Source: Anaerolineae bacterium (GTDB lineage Bacteria; Chloroflexota; Anaerolineae; B4-G1). From it: 59,139 nucleotides of DNA. The stretch lies in assembly GCA_030612585.1 (NCBI GenBank), contig JAUWNP010000004.1:1-59139 (forward strand), in the 5' to 3' direction. Position 1 is the stretch's first letter. Every line of letters begins with the position of its first letter. The notes beneath the pieces were generated by a model. It was not told the origin of the DNA and made no database searches. It was given only the letters and a program-made list of their open reading frames with translations. A program made the position numbers and the translations under genes. Shown in pieces: positions 26,601-34,776 of this stretch.

Positions 26601-28365
26601 CCACCTGCTCCTCAATCTCCGCCCGCGTCAGTTCCACCACCGGCAGTTCAGGCCCGGGCGCTGGCTCCAGTTCCTCCCCCCGGAGGTAGCGGTTGATGGA
26701 CTCGGCGGCCTGGTGACCAGTGGCGACTGCCTCGATGACGAACGACGTCCCCGTGGTGGCATCGCCCGCCGCGAAGACCCCCTGCCGCGTCGCGGCCAGC
26801 GTGTTGGGGTTGATCGCAATAGTCTGTTGACGAGTAACACCGACGCCCGCACTCTCCGGGATGAAAGCCAGACCAGCCCGCTGCCCCACGGAGAAAATGA
26901 CATTGTCGCAGGGAACGAAATGCTCCGACCCGCGAATCGGAACAGGCCGCCGGCGGCCCGTCTCGTCGGGCAATCCCTGCTCGGTGCGCACGCACTTCAT
27001 ACCCCCCATACGCCCATCCCCGTTCCCCACAACCTCCTCCGGGGTGATCTGCCAGTGGAAGACGACCCCCTCCTCCTCCGCGTGCCGCATCTCCTCCTCG
27101 CCCGCCGTCGCCTCCTCGCGGGTGCGGCGGTAGTAGAGGTGCACCTCTGCCCCCAGCCGCACAGCGGTGCGAGCCACGTCCATCGCCACATCCCCCGCCC
27201 CGACGACCGCCACCCGCTCCCCCAACTCCGGCACATTGTCCAGCCGCACGTCGCGCAGGAACGTAGTGTTGATCAGCACCCCCTCCAGGTCCGCCCCCGG
27301 GATAGGCAGACGGATACCCTCGTGAGCCCCCACCGCAATAAGCACAGCATCAAACCCCTCGGCGAAAACGTCGTCCAGGTTGTCCACTGTCGTGCTCAGC
27401 CGCAGTTCCACTCCCAGATCCACAATGTCCTGCACTTCCCGATCCACGATCCCAGAGGGCAACCGGTACTCGGGAACTCCCACCCGCAGCATCCCACCAG
27501 CCACGGGCAGCGCCTCCAAGACGGTGACCCCGTACCCCAAACTGCACAGGTCCTGGGCTGCGGTGAGCCCACAAGGGCCCGCGCCGATGACCGCCACGCG
27601 CTCCTCGTACCTGCGCTCAACTGGCTCCGGCGCTACCCGAGGTTGGACATAGACCTTGTCGGTGACGAAACGCTTCAGCGCCCGGATGTTGATCGGTTCG
27701 TCCAACTTGCCCCGGTTGCAGGCATCCTCGCAACGGTGGTTGCAGATACGCCCACAGATGCCAGGGAAGGGATTGTCCTCCTTGATGACCCGCAGCGCAT
27801 CCTCGTAGCGGCCCTCGCGGATGAGGGCGATGTAGCCCTGGGCACGCTGGTGGGCGGGGCAGGCGTCGCGGCAGGGGGCGACACCCCGCTTCTCGATGGC
27901 GTAGGCATTGGGCACTGCCTGGGGGTACAACTTGTAGGCCGCTCGTTGGACAGCCAGCCCCTCGTCGAAATGGCCGGGGATAATTACGGGGCAGACGCTG
28001 GCGCAGTCGCCACAGCCGGTGCACTTATCCAGATCAATGTAGCGCGGGCGAGTCCGCACCCGGACGGTGAAGTTCCCGGCCTCCCCGCGCACCCTCATCA
28101 CATCGCTATCCACCAGCAGTTCGACATTGCGATGACGGCCACAGTCAACCAACTTGGGGCTGACGATACACATTGCACAATCGTTGGTGGGGAACGTCTT
28201 GTCCAGTTGCGCCATGTGCCCGCCGATGGCCGACTTGTTCTCGACCAGATAGGCCTTGTAGCCAGCCTCGACCAGGTCCAGCGACGCCTGTATACCAGCG
28301 ATCCCCCCGCCGACGACCATGACCGCGCCAGTCACACTATCTTTGCTCGAAACTCCGCTGGTCAT
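23620..28365 (-). CDS. giant HdrA-GltD-HdrA fusion flavoprotein (copy 1)
   Basis: 1,581 residues from the ATG at 28365 (AAGGAG 9 nt upstream). Order: HdrA FAD motif GGGIAG (19-24) with FPTNDCAMC; ferredoxin motif CTGCGDCASVCP (116-126); an inserted GltD/NfnB-like NAD(P)H oxidoreductase (about 163-565) with CRDACP, CGRICNHRCEDACNRG, FAD motif VIGAGPCG, NAD(P) motif VVGAGDVAMD and VFAAGDATTG; Cys cluster CLACGICSECLSCVYIC; HdrA CVGSRD...YCSSVCC; then a second HdrA half with CHCG (946-949), FAD motif VVGGGVAG, CSRICC and two C-terminal 4Fe-4S motifs (CVGCLTCVRICP, CHGCGICTAECP). It could couple NAD(P)H to ferredoxin and MetF by bifurcation. Five low-complexity segments are inserted in frame. It probably works with the mvhD-metV-metF-hdrCB genes downstream. 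Confidence 0.9.
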   Translation of the reverse strand: MTSGVSSKDSVTGAVMVVGGGIAGIQASLDLVEAGYKAYLVENKSAIGGHMAQLDKTFPTNDCAMCIVSPKLVDCGRHRNVELLVDSDVMRVRGEAGNFTVRVRTRPRYIDLDKCTGCGDCASVCPVIIPGHFDEGLAVQRAAYKLYPQAVPNAYAIEKRGVAPCRDACPAHQRAQGYIALIREGRYEDALRVIKEDNPFPGICGRICNHRCEDACNRGKLDEPINIRALKRFVTDKVYVQPRVAPEPVERRYEERVAVIGAGPCGLTAAQDLCSLGYGVTVLEALPVAGGMLRVGVPEYRLPSGIVDREVQDIVDLGVELRLSTTVDNLDDVFAEGFDAVLIAVGAHEGIRLPIPGADLEGVLINTTFLRDVRLDNVPELGERVAVVGAGDVAMDVARTAVRLGAEVHLYYRRTREEATAGEEEMRHAEEEGVVFHWQITPEEVVGNGDGRMGGMKCVRTEQGLPDETGRRRPVPIRGSEHFVPCDNVIFSVGQRAGLAFIPESAGVGVTRQQTIAINPNTLAATRQGVFAAGDATTGTSFVIEAVATGHQAAESINRYLRGEELEPAPGPELPVVELTRAEIEEQVVRGEVQVRPRVPMDELAVEERMSTFEEVVAGYTDEQAQAEAARCLACGICSECLSCVYICQADAINHDMVEQVQDVQVGAIILAPGYQTYQAEQSAEYGWGRFPNVVTAIQFERLLNAAGPTRGHVQRPSDGQTPKKIAFLQCVGSRDQTHDYCSSVCCMYATKEAIMACEHESDTQVTVFMMDMRAFSKGYEEYYRRAQERYGVRYIRTRISFVRQDPKTHNLVLKYVGEQGGDSPFAIRNSQIREEEFDLVVLSVGMEISEGVRELGRRMGVELDEHGFCRTLPFEPLQTSKPGIFAVGPFREPKDIPESVIEASGAAAAAGLIVSPARWTCTEEVVYPPERDVVEEEPRIGVFVCHCGSNIGGFLDVPGVAEYAASLPGVVHAEHNLYTCSQDSIQRITEKTRELGLNRVVVASCTPLTHEALFQDSIRQAGLNPGMFQMANIRNQCSWVHSDNWDAATEKARGLVRMAVAKALLLQPLHKIDVEVQKAALVVGGGVAGMTAALTLADQGFPVHLVERTERLGGNLWNVKVLVDWESEGEQRSRGAEEQGGKGGGLVWRDPQALLQQLIERVESHSQITVHLQSEFLESTGFVGNFTSRLRVPPPASGGMGEVIEVRHGVTIVATGGVEYRGPEYGYGTDPRIVTQQEFEALLANWETGKLVDWGTGKLVNWETGEQVEKPVTNLPIYQSTNLPNTVVMILCVGPAERYCSRICCTTAMKNVLALKRLNPDAQVTVIYRDIRTYGFKERLYQEARRQGVVFVQYDFDRKPEVRTARGEGRGARGEDSQFAIRNSLEVTVWEPTLGEELVLRPDLVVLSMPVVPSEGADELATRLKVSVDLDGFFLEAHVKMRPVDFSSDGLFVAGMAHYPKFLDETIVQAQAAAARAMTVLGRDVLEVGGIVAQVDAEQCVGCLTCVRICPYHVPQIQADLSGVGGIIGAAYIEPAQCHGCGICTAECPAKAIQLLHYRDVQVEAEIAALLVPEMVEMKR
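24505..24633. repeat. in-frame GGTAGATTG-type block inside HdrA-GltD copy 1
   Basis: About 129 bp of 'gtagattg' units and their reverse complements add roughly 43 residues (WETGKLVDWGTGKLVNWETG ... TNLPIYQSTNLPN) directly before the conserved CVGPAERYCSRICC region. No stop codon is introduced. Other HdrA proteins in the window have no such segment here. Confidence 0.88.
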
Positions 28366-28474
28366 TACCACACACTCCTTCACCAATTAACAACTGATTT
28401 GGTGATTTGGAGATTTATGATCTGGAGATTTACCCGCACGAGACCGAAGATCACCAAATCCGACATCACCCAAT

Positions 28475-28909
28475 CTAACATCTTCTTAGCGGGTTCGGCC
28501 CCAACCCCCGCACCCGCTCCGTTATCTCCCGCACCGCGTTGGCGAACGTCATCCCCATCCCGCCGGAGCCGAAGTACATCTCCAACCGCTCACCGCCCAA
28601 CCCGATCTCATCCAGCAACTTCTTGGTATACTTCACCCGTGCCAGCCCGCGCACGTTCCCACTCACGTGGTGGCAGTTGCCGATCGGGCATCCCACCACA
28701 CACACACCGTCGGCCCCCTGCTCGAACGCCTCCAGCAGGTAGCGCACGTCCGTCTTGCCCGTACATGGCAACTTCACCAACTTGATGGTGGCCGGGTACT
28801 TGATACGCAGCGCACCGGCCGTATCAACGGCCATATACGCACAATAGATACACATAAAGACAGTGATTTCAGGCTCAAACCCGTTGCTTGCCTCATCCCG
28901 CTCAGTCAT
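28475..28909 (-). CDS. mvhD: MvhD-type electron-transfer subunit (Cys form)
   Basis: 144 residues from the ATG at 28909 (GAGG 6 nt upstream; a GTG at 28915 is less likely). MvhD family: CIYCAYMAVDTAGALRIKYP, PCTGKTD, CVVGCPIGNCHH and RGLGPNP. Cys positions are complete for a [2Fe-2S] cluster, including the Cys that is UGA in the paralogue at 22932-23366. Encoded just after the double HdrA (28965-32120), it is likely that protein's electron-entry or exit partner. Confidence 0.9.
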   Translation of the reverse strand: MTERDEASNGFEPEITVFMCIYCAYMAVDTAGALRIKYPATIKLVKLPCTGKTDVRYLLEAFEQGADGVCVVGCPIGNCHHVSGNVRGLARVKYTKKLLDEIGLGGERLEMYFGSGGMGMTFANAVREITERVRGLGPNPLRRC

Positions 28910-28964
28910 TGACACCTCTTCGTAAAACGTGATGCGCCATTTGTCACTCGCTAACTGCTAATTG

Positions 28965-31900
28965 CTAACGGCTAACGGCTCTTTCCGCCCACGTTCCCAG
29001 CGGCAGCCCCATAATCTGCTCGTCCCGATAGGCAACCAACTGGATCGCCTTGGCCGGACACTCCGCCGCGCAGGTGCCGCACCCCGTACATACCGCCGGG
29101 TCAATGTACGCCGCTCCCTTGATCTCCCCCACCCCTACATCCGAGTACCGCACCTTGGGGACCTCAAAGGGGCAGACGCGCACGCAGGTTAGACAGCCCA
29201 CGCACTTGCTCTGATCCACCACCGAGACAACGCCGCCGAAGTACAGCCGTGGCTGGGAAAGGATCGTGATCGCCCTGCCCGCCGCCGCCTGCGCGTTGGT
29301 GATGCATTCCTCAATGAACTTGGGATAATGGGCCATCCCACAGATGAAAATCCCCTCCCGCGCCATATCCATCGGGCGCATCTTGAGATGAGCCTCCATA
29401 AAGAAGCCCTCAGCAGAAAGCGGCACGTCCAGTATGTGAGCCAAGTTCCCTGTCCCCTCCGGCGGCTCAATCGCCATGCTCAACGCCAGCAGGCCGGGGT
29501 GCAGCACAATCTCCTGCCGTAGAGAGGGCTCCCAGGCCACAATCTCCAGTTTCCCTTGATCATCTACCCGTACCTGCGGCATGTGGGCCTCGTCGTAGCG
29601 GACGAAAATGGTCCCCCGCTCCCGTGCCTCGGTGTAGAACATCTCTCTGAACCCGTAGGTGATGATATCCTTGTAAAGAACGACCACCCGGCAGTCTGGG
29701 TTGAGCAACTTGATGCGGATGGCATTCTTCATCGTGTTCGTGCAACATATCCGGCTGCAATACTCGACCTCACCGGGCCGGCGCACACACTGGATGGACA
29801 CGACCTCCTTCAAACCCACGATCTGCTCCGGCCGGTGGGTGATGATCTCCTCCAGGTCGAGGGAGGTGACGACTCGCTCGTCCTGACCGAGCAAGTATAC
29901 GTCTCCCCGCCACTCCTGCCCGCCGGTAGCAATGATAGTCACGCCGTGCTCGACTTCCACCTCGCCTGTTCTCCTCCCCGCTTCGGGGGGGGTACGCACC
30001 GTGGAACGGAACGCGCCCACGCTGCCCTCATGCACGATCACCTCCGAGCGCATAAGGACGTCAATCCGCTGGTGGCCCATCACCCGGTTGGTGAGATCGC
30101 GCAGCAGGCGCTGAGGGTTATCCCCTTCGGCGACGTAATAGACGTGCTGCAGGTTGCCGCCCAACCCCGGCCCCCGCTCCACCAGCGTGACGTCGTATCC
30201 GGCGTCGGCGATGTTCAGCGCCGCCGTCATACCAGAGACGCCACCTCCGATCACCAGCGCACGCCGGACAGGCTCAATGGCCTGCTTGTGCACCGGTTCG
30301 GCCAGCCGCACCCGAGCCACCGCTATGCGCACCAACTCTTTCGCTGCCCGGGTAGCCCCCGCCGGATCGTCCACGTGAGACCATGCACAATGCTCGCGGA
30401 TGTTCGCCATCTCCAGCAGGTATGGGTTCAGCCCAGCCTGGCGGACGATGCGCTGAAATAGCGACTCGTGGGTGCGATGGCTACAAGCCGCCACGACCAC
30501 CCGGTTGATACTTCGGGAGTCTTTCGAGGCTCCCGAAGTCTGAAGCGCTTGCCGGATCTGCTCCTGACCCTCTTCCAGGCAGGCGTAGTCCGTCGTCTCG
30601 ACGTGAACCACACCGGGTAAACCCGCGGCGAAATCGGCCAGTGCATCCGTATCCACAATCCCCGCGATGCTTGGGTAGCAACGACAGATGATCACACCAA
30701 CACGGGGCTCCTCCCCCGCCACATCCCGCTCTGGCGGCAAGGACGGAGTTTCCCCACCCATGAGGAATGGATACTCGTGCTCGTAGACTTGCGCACCAAC
30801 CTCGCTGGAGAGTAATCGCATCACGTCACCGGCTGCGCCGGCCGCATCCAGGATCGTCTCCGAGATTTCCTTGGGCGAGGCAAACGCCCCACAGACGTAG
30901 ATGCCGGACCTGCTCGTCTCCAGTGGGGCGAATTTATCCGTCGCGCAGAAGCCGTAAGTATTCAGTTCAATCCCCAACAGGTCAGCCAGATCGCGGGATC
31001 CACGGGGTGGCAGCGCCCCCACCGAGAGCACCACCATGTCGAAACGACTATCAACGAACTTGCCATCCTCATCTGGATAACGCAGGACCAGGTCGTGTGT
31101 CTCTGTATCCTCCACGACTGTCGAAATGCGGCAGCGCGTATATTCCACCCCATATTGCTTCTGCGACTGCTCGTAGTAGGTATTGAATTCCTTGCCAAAG
31201 GCCCGCTCGTCCATCATGAAGATCTGGCAGTGGACACCCTCGATGCGCTGCTTGGCGAGCATAGCCTCTTTCGTAGCGTACATACAGCAGACGGACGAGC
31301 AGTAAGGGTGCTTCTGATCCCGGGAGCCCACACACTGAAGCCAGGCAATACGCTGGGGCAGTTTGCCGTCGGAGGGACGCATCACGATGCCCTCTGTCGG
31401 CCCGGAGCGGCTGACCAGCCGCTCGTACTGCATCGAGTGGATGACGTTGGGATAGCGCCCGAATCCGAGTTCCTCGTACTCGGTTGGGTCCGATATCTCA
31501 TAACCCAGCGAAAGGATGACGGCGCTGACGCGAAGATCGCGCTCGGTCTCCTGCTCGTCCAGGTTCACCGCGTTGGTAGGACAGACGGTCTCACAGCGGC
31601 GACAGGTGTCACAGCGCGGCACCTTGTCCACGACGTAAGCATCCGGCAACGCGCGCGGCGACATCTTATAGATCGCCTTGCGGACCGACAATCCCATCTG
31701 GAACGGGCTGGGTAAAGACACTGGGCAAGCACCCTCACATAAACCACAGTTGATGCACCGCTTGACATCCACGTATGTGGGACGGTGACGCAGCGTCACC
31801 GTGAAATCCCCGGCATATCCCGTCAGGTTTATCAGGTCAGTGTTAGTGAGGATCTCGATGTTAGGATGCAGATTGTGATCCAGTAAAGCCGGTGAGATGG

Positions 31901-32120
31901 CCGGTCGCGTGCAGCCATAGCCGTGGTCAGAAGTACCCCGGCAGAGGACACAGTCGTGGGTGGGGAACATGTAGCCCAGTTGGGCCACTCGACCACCCAG
32001 CCAGGGCATGTTCTCCACCAGGTAGACTTTCAACCCGGCCTCGGCCAGGTCAATCGCCGCCCGCATCCCTCCCACACCGCCACCGACGACCAGCACAGCG
32101 CCGACAGGCTCCTTGCGCAT
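28965..32120 (-). CDS. hdrA: double HdrA (two HdrA halves in one chain, no GltD module)
   Basis: 1,051 residues from the ATG at 32120 (AAGGAGA 9 nt upstream); a frame reaching 32186 would only translate repeat sequence. FAD motif VVGGGVGG (11-18), FPTHDCVLC, 4Fe-4S CINCGLCEGACP and CDTCRRCETVCP, CVGSRDQKHPYCSSVCC, then a second half with CRCYPSIAG (replacing the CHCG seen in paralogues), VIGGGVSG, CSRICC and two C-terminal ferredoxin motifs (CVGCLTCVRVCP, CTGCGTCAAECP). It corresponds to the split pairs at 54131/52350 and 39566/36476 joined head to tail. Encoded after frdA/frdB-like genes and before an mvhD, suggesting coupling to fumarate or another acceptor. A 34-bp palindrome and a C/G-run repeat are embedded in frame. 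Confidence 0.9.
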   Translation of the reverse strand: MRKEPVGAVLVVGGGVGGMRAAIDLAEAGLKVYLVENMPWLGGRVAQLGYMFPTHDCVLCRGTSDHGYGCTRPAISPALLDHNLHPNIEILTNTDLINLTGYAGDFTVTLRHRPTYVDVKRCINCGLCEGACPVSLPSPFQMGLSVRKAIYKMSPRALPDAYVVDKVPRCDTCRRCETVCPTNAVNLDEQETERDLRVSAVILSLGYEISDPTEYEELGFGRYPNVIHSMQYERLVSRSGPTEGIVMRPSDGKLPQRIAWLQCVGSRDQKHPYCSSVCCMYATKEAMLAKQRIEGVHCQIFMMDERAFGKEFNTYYEQSQKQYGVEYTRCRISTVVEDTETHDLVLRYPDEDGKFVDSRFDMVVLSVGALPPRGSRDLADLLGIELNTYGFCATDKFAPLETSRSGIYVCGAFASPKEISETILDAAGAAGDVMRLLSSEVGAQVYEHEYPFLMGGETPSLPPERDVAGEEPRVGVIICRCYPSIAGIVDTDALADFAAGLPGVVHVETTDYACLEEGQEQIRQALQTSGASKDSRSINRVVVAACSHRTHESLFQRIVRQAGLNPYLLEMANIREHCAWSHVDDPAGATRAAKELVRIAVARVRLAEPVHKQAIEPVRRALVIGGGVSGMTAALNIADAGYDVTLVERGPGLGGNLQHVYYVAEGDNPQRLLRDLTNRVMGHQRIDVLMRSEVIVHEGSVGAFRSTVRTPPEAGRRTGEVEVEHGVTIIATGGQEWRGDVYLLGQDERVVTSLDLEEIITHRPEQIVGLKEVVSIQCVRRPGEVEYCSRICCTNTMKNAIRIKLLNPDCRVVVLYKDIITYGFREMFYTEARERGTIFVRYDEAHMPQVRVDDQGKLEIVAWEPSLRQEIVLHPGLLALSMAIEPPEGTGNLAHILDVPLSAEGFFMEAHLKMRPMDMAREGIFICGMAHYPKFIEECITNAQAAAGRAITILSQPRLYFGGVVSVVDQSKCVGCLTCVRVCPFEVPKVRYSDVGVGEIKGAAYIDPAVCTGCGTCAAECPAKAIQLVAYRDEQIMGLPLGTWAERAVSR
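29970..29996. repeat. C-run/G-run palindrome inside hdrA
   Basis: ctccccgcttcgggggggg encodes TPPEAGRR between well-conserved HdrA segments. The same design recurs at about 24768-24795, 32724-32776, 41245-41278 and 53196-53225. Confidence 0.65.
30508..30541. repeat. 34-bp palindrome (in frame inside double HdrA)
   Basis: Arms ctTCGGGAG / CTCCCGAAG around ttTCGAgg; it ends in TCT, while the first three bases are ATA instead of the usual AGA. Encodes QTSGASKDSRS. Same length and design as copies at 33933, 35262, 37325, 39138, 41062, 43922, 49178 and 58178. Confidence 0.85.
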
Positions 32121-32137
32121 AGACGTGCTTCTCCTTA

Positions 32138-32232
32138 GTTGGTAAATTCGTAGACTCGTAGATTGGTAAATTGGTAAACTGGTCAATAAGTCACTCCCAG
32201 TCTACCAATCTACCAGTTTCCCAATCTACCAC
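32138..32232. repeat. GGTAGATTG-type inverted-repeat block (intergenic)
   Basis: Left arm of 'ggtaaattcgtaga/gattggtaaattgg' units, centre 'aataagtcactccc', right arm of 'agtctaccaatctaccag' units. It spans the gap between frdA-like and double-hdrA genes and ends at the frdA stop codon. Confidence 0.82.
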
Positions 32233-33918
32233 TCATACATGTCGCGTATAATCAGGCAGCAGGATGGGTGAAACTACCCCCGTGTCCACCCCGGCCTCCT
32301 CCAACTCCCGGTTCCAGGCCTCCACGTGGGCCAGCGTGGGTTTCCCCAGTTTCGCCTGCTGCGCGTGGGCCGCCGCCGAACAACCAGCGCGCCGCCCGAA
32401 AACGGTAATCTCCAGCAGAGAGTTGCCCATCAGCCGGTTGTGGCCGTGCACGCCACCGCTCACCTCGCCAGCGATGAACAGGCCAGGTATCTCGGTGGAG
32501 CAATCGGCCCGCAGTTGCACACCACCATTCTGGTAGTGGAGGGTGGGGTAGACCAGCATCGGCTCCTTCGTGATGTCTATCTCGAAGCGTCCAAACTGGC
32601 GCACCATCGCCGGCAGGGCTCTTTGGATAGTACCGGGACCACGAAGCATCTCGATCATCGGCGAATCCAGCCACACTCCAGGCTGCCCGGTGGGAGTGAT
32701 GGTGCCGTTGCCTCTCCCTCCCTGCCCCCCCTCAGTCCCCCCCAACTCTGGGGGGGAAGGCGGGGGGGCGCACTCCCGGATAAGGGCCGCCGCCTCCACG
32801 TCCCGGGGCTCCAGCGGATAGACAAACTGCTCGCCGAATTTGTTGACCGGCTGAGCCCCCAGCCCACGCACCTTCTCCGTCACCAACAGACCGACGATTT
32901 GCTCCGGGAAAGCCGCACCAGTGGGATGGTACTGCATAGATTCCAGATAGCCCAGCGGCGCGCCGGCCCGGTAGGCCAACACAACCCCATCAGCGGTCGC
33001 GCCGTGGTGGTTGGTCGTAGGGAAGCCCTGGTAATGCAGTCGTCCACCCCCGCCAGTCGCCAGTACCACCGACTTGGCCTTGATGAAAAGATAGGCCCCC
33101 GTCTCCAGATTCACCACCACCGCACCGGCGATCTGCCCCTCATCATCCAACACCAGTTCGACAACGGGGGCGAACTCGATCACGGTGATGCCTGTGGTGA
33201 GCCCAGTCGAACCATCCTCTTCCCGGTTGCGCACCTCGTCCCGCAGCGTGCGCATGATCTCCGCCCCGCTATAGTCCCGCGCCGAGTGCATGCGTTTGCG
33301 GCTGGTGCCGCCGCCGTGCTCCTCCATCATCGTCCCATCGGGTTTCTTGTCGAACATCATCCCCAGGTCTTCCAGCCACTTGATGACGAAGGGTGCGTCC
33401 ACCACCAGCGCCTCGACCAGTTCGGGGACGTTGGTGAAGTGGCCGCCACCGATGACATCCAGGTAATGGATGGCAGGGTTGTCATTAGGCCGGTCGGCGG
33501 CCTGGATGCCACCCTGGGCCATCATCGTGTTGGCGTCGCCGAAGCGCAACTTGGTCACCAGGGTGACTCTGGCTCCGTTCTCCTGCGCCAGGAGCGCCGC
33601 CGAAGCCCCTGCGCCACCACCGCCAATGACCAGCACGTCGGTCTCGGCCGCGGAAGCACCCAGGTCGAAATCGGGGCTGATATGAGGTCGTCCTTCGACG
33701 ATGTCGGCCAACTCAATGGGCATGCGCTGCCCCTTGCTGACTCCCACCCGGATGGCATGGAAGGTCTCTTCCTTGTAATCAGGATGGAAAGCCTCAAGGA
33801 TAGCCTCTCGCTCCTCCATGCTCATCGCTGGGAAGGTCTCTTTCAGCCGCCGGGTGCGGGTGGCCTCGACCTTATGGATAAATTCCTGCATCTCAGGCGG
33901 ATAACCGCTCATTCTCAC
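32233..33918 (-). CDS. frdA: fumarate reductase/succinate dehydrogenase-type flavoprotein
   Basis: 561 residues. FAD motif VLVIGGGGAGASAALLAQENG, MAQGGIQAAD, EEHGGGTSRKRMHSARDYSG, ATGGGGRLHYQGFPTTNHHGATADG, the substrate-site HPTG and the C-terminal GLFIAGEVSGGVHGHNRLMGNSL identify the FrdA/SdhA/AspO superfamily. It probably reduces fumarate with electrons from the FrdB-like protein, perhaps from a thiol or Hdr module as in thiol:fumarate reductase; the last point is inferred. GTG at 33918 sits 5 nt after GGAGGAGG; ATG at 33912 is possible. A C-run/G-run palindrome (32724-32776) adds about 20 Pro/Gly-rich residues in frame. Confidence 0.85.
   Translation of the reverse strand: MRMSGYPPEMQEFIHKVEATRTRRLKETFPAMSMEEREAILEAFHPDYKEETFHAIRVGVSKGQRMPIELADIVEGRPHISPDFDLGASAAETDVLVIGGGGAGASAALLAQENGARVTLVTKLRFGDANTMMAQGGIQAADRPNDNPAIHYLDVIGGGHFTNVPELVEALVVDAPFVIKWLEDLGMMFDKKPDGTMMEEHGGGTSRKRMHSARDYSGAEIMRTLRDEVRNREEDGSTGLTTGITVIEFAPVVELVLDDEGQIAGAVVVNLETGAYLFIKAKSVVLATGGGGRLHYQGFPTTNHHGATADGVVLAYRAGAPLGYLESMQYHPTGAAFPEQIVGLLVTEKVRGLGAQPVNKFGEQFVYPLEPRDVEAAALIRECAPPPSPPELGGTEGGQGGRGNGTITPTGQPGVWLDSPMIEMLRGPGTIQRALPAMVRQFGRFEIDITKEPMLVYPTLHYQNGGVQLRADCSTEIPGLFIAGEVSGGVHGHNRLMGNSLLEITVFGRRAGCSAAAHAQQAKLGKPTLAHVEAWNRELEEAGVDTGVVSPILLPDYTRHV
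32724..32776. repeat. C-run/G-run palindrome inside frdA-like gene
   Basis: ccccccctcagtcccccccaa ctctgggggggaaggcgggggg: C-tracts pair with G-tracts around 'aact'. It encodes APPPSPPELGGTEGGQGG in frame. The core is nearly identical to the segment encoding the MetV C-terminus (about 22190-22225). Confidence 0.8.
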
Positions 33919-33932
33919 TCATTCCTCCTCCC

Positions 33933-33966
33933 AGAATCCGGGTTTTTTCTGAAAAACCTGGTTTCT
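33933..33966. repeat. 34-bp palindrome (intergenic)
   Basis: Starts AGAATCCGGG, ends CCTGGTTTCT, centre TTTTCTGAAAA. It lies between the FrdB-like and FrdA-like genes and touches the FrdB-like stop codon. Confidence 0.82.
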
Positions 33967-34673
33967 TACTTGGGCTCAATGTCCCGCGCTTTGTACCGCG
34001 CGGTCAGTTCTTCCTTGTTGAGGCCCTTTAACTCCTCCATCTCGGCGTCGAACTTGCAGGCCTCAATCTCCTCCAAACGCTCACGTAGATGTTCGGACCG
34101 TGGCGCCAGGTAGCGACCGTATAGACGGCGGGCCAGGATGGCGATGTTGTACTGGGCCTCTTCAGCCGGACAGCGGACCGCGCACAACCCACACATGATA
34201 CAGTCGAACGACAAGTCAGCCATCTTGGCGATGTCACCCTTCATCCCGGCCGCCATATACATCCGCACGTCAATCTCCTGGGGGCAGGCCTTGGTACAGG
34301 CCCCGCAGCCCAGGCAACGCAGCAACTCTGGGTAGATGGTGAACAGGGTGGTCGCAGTAGGCTCCAGTTGGGTGATGTCGTACGTGGCCCGTTGGGCCGG
34401 GAAAAACGGAATTTGCGCCAGGTACATGCCCGGCTGCACCACCGTCTGGCAGGCCAACCCAAAGTAGAGCTTCGGATCGCCCATGACACGGTAGGCTGTG
34501 CCGCACGCTCCGCAGAAGCCTCCCCGGCAGCCCACACCCCGGATCAGTTTGTAGCCCGCGTACTCCATCGCCTTCATGATCGTCAGCGTAGGCGGCACCA
34601 TGTATTGCTTCCCCATGATGTAGACTGGGATCAACTCAGCGTCGGTTACTTCAGATTGTTTCTCGGTCTCCAT
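33966..34673 (-). CDS. frdB: fumarate reductase-type iron-sulfur subunit ([2Fe-2S] plus two 4Fe-4S motifs)
   Basis: 235 residues. N-terminal plant-type [2Fe-2S] motif CRGGFCGACGTAYRV with a distal Cys in GLACQT; C-terminal CLGCGACTKACP and CIMCGLCAVRCP. This is the FrdB/SdhB layout, but with two full CxxCxxC motifs as in HdrC or TfrB. Encoded directly before the FrdA-like flavoprotein, with AAGGAGAG before the ATG. It should shuttle electrons between the FrhB-like/HdrA proteins and FrdA. There is no membrane anchor subunit nearby, so the enzyme is likely soluble. Confidence 0.82.
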   Translation of the reverse strand: METEKQSEVTDAELIPVYIMGKQYMVPPTLTIMKAMEYAGYKLIRGVGCRGGFCGACGTAYRVMGDPKLYFGLACQTVVQPGMYLAQIPFFPAQRATYDITQLEPTATTLFTIYPELLRCLGCGACTKACPQEIDVRMYMAAGMKGDIAKMADLSFDCIMCGLCAVRCPAEEAQYNIAILARRLYGRYLAPRSEHLRERLEEIEACKFDAEMEELKGLNKEELTARYKARDIEPK

Positions 34674-34693
34674 ATATCTCTCCTTGCTCGGAA

Positions 34694-34776
34694 GGCTGGT
34701 AGATTCGGAAATTCGTAGGTTCGTAGATTCGTATCTCAGATTATCCCGAATTTACGAATCACGACTCACGAATCTA
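34694..34776. repeat. 'attcgta/tacgaat' inverted-repeat block (intergenic)
   Basis: A variant of the GGTAGATTG design: left arm 'gattcggaaattcgtaggttcgtagattcgta', right arm 'tttacgaatcacgactcacgaatctac'. It lies between the FrhB-like and FrdB-like genes. Confidence 0.75.

Noticed and set aside
26149..28785. Plus-strand frame of 878 codons antisense to the HdrA-GltD gene
   Set aside because: Long antisense frames are expected in GC-rich coding DNA; the translation is low-complexity and His/Arg/Pro-rich, while the minus strand has perfect domain motifs.
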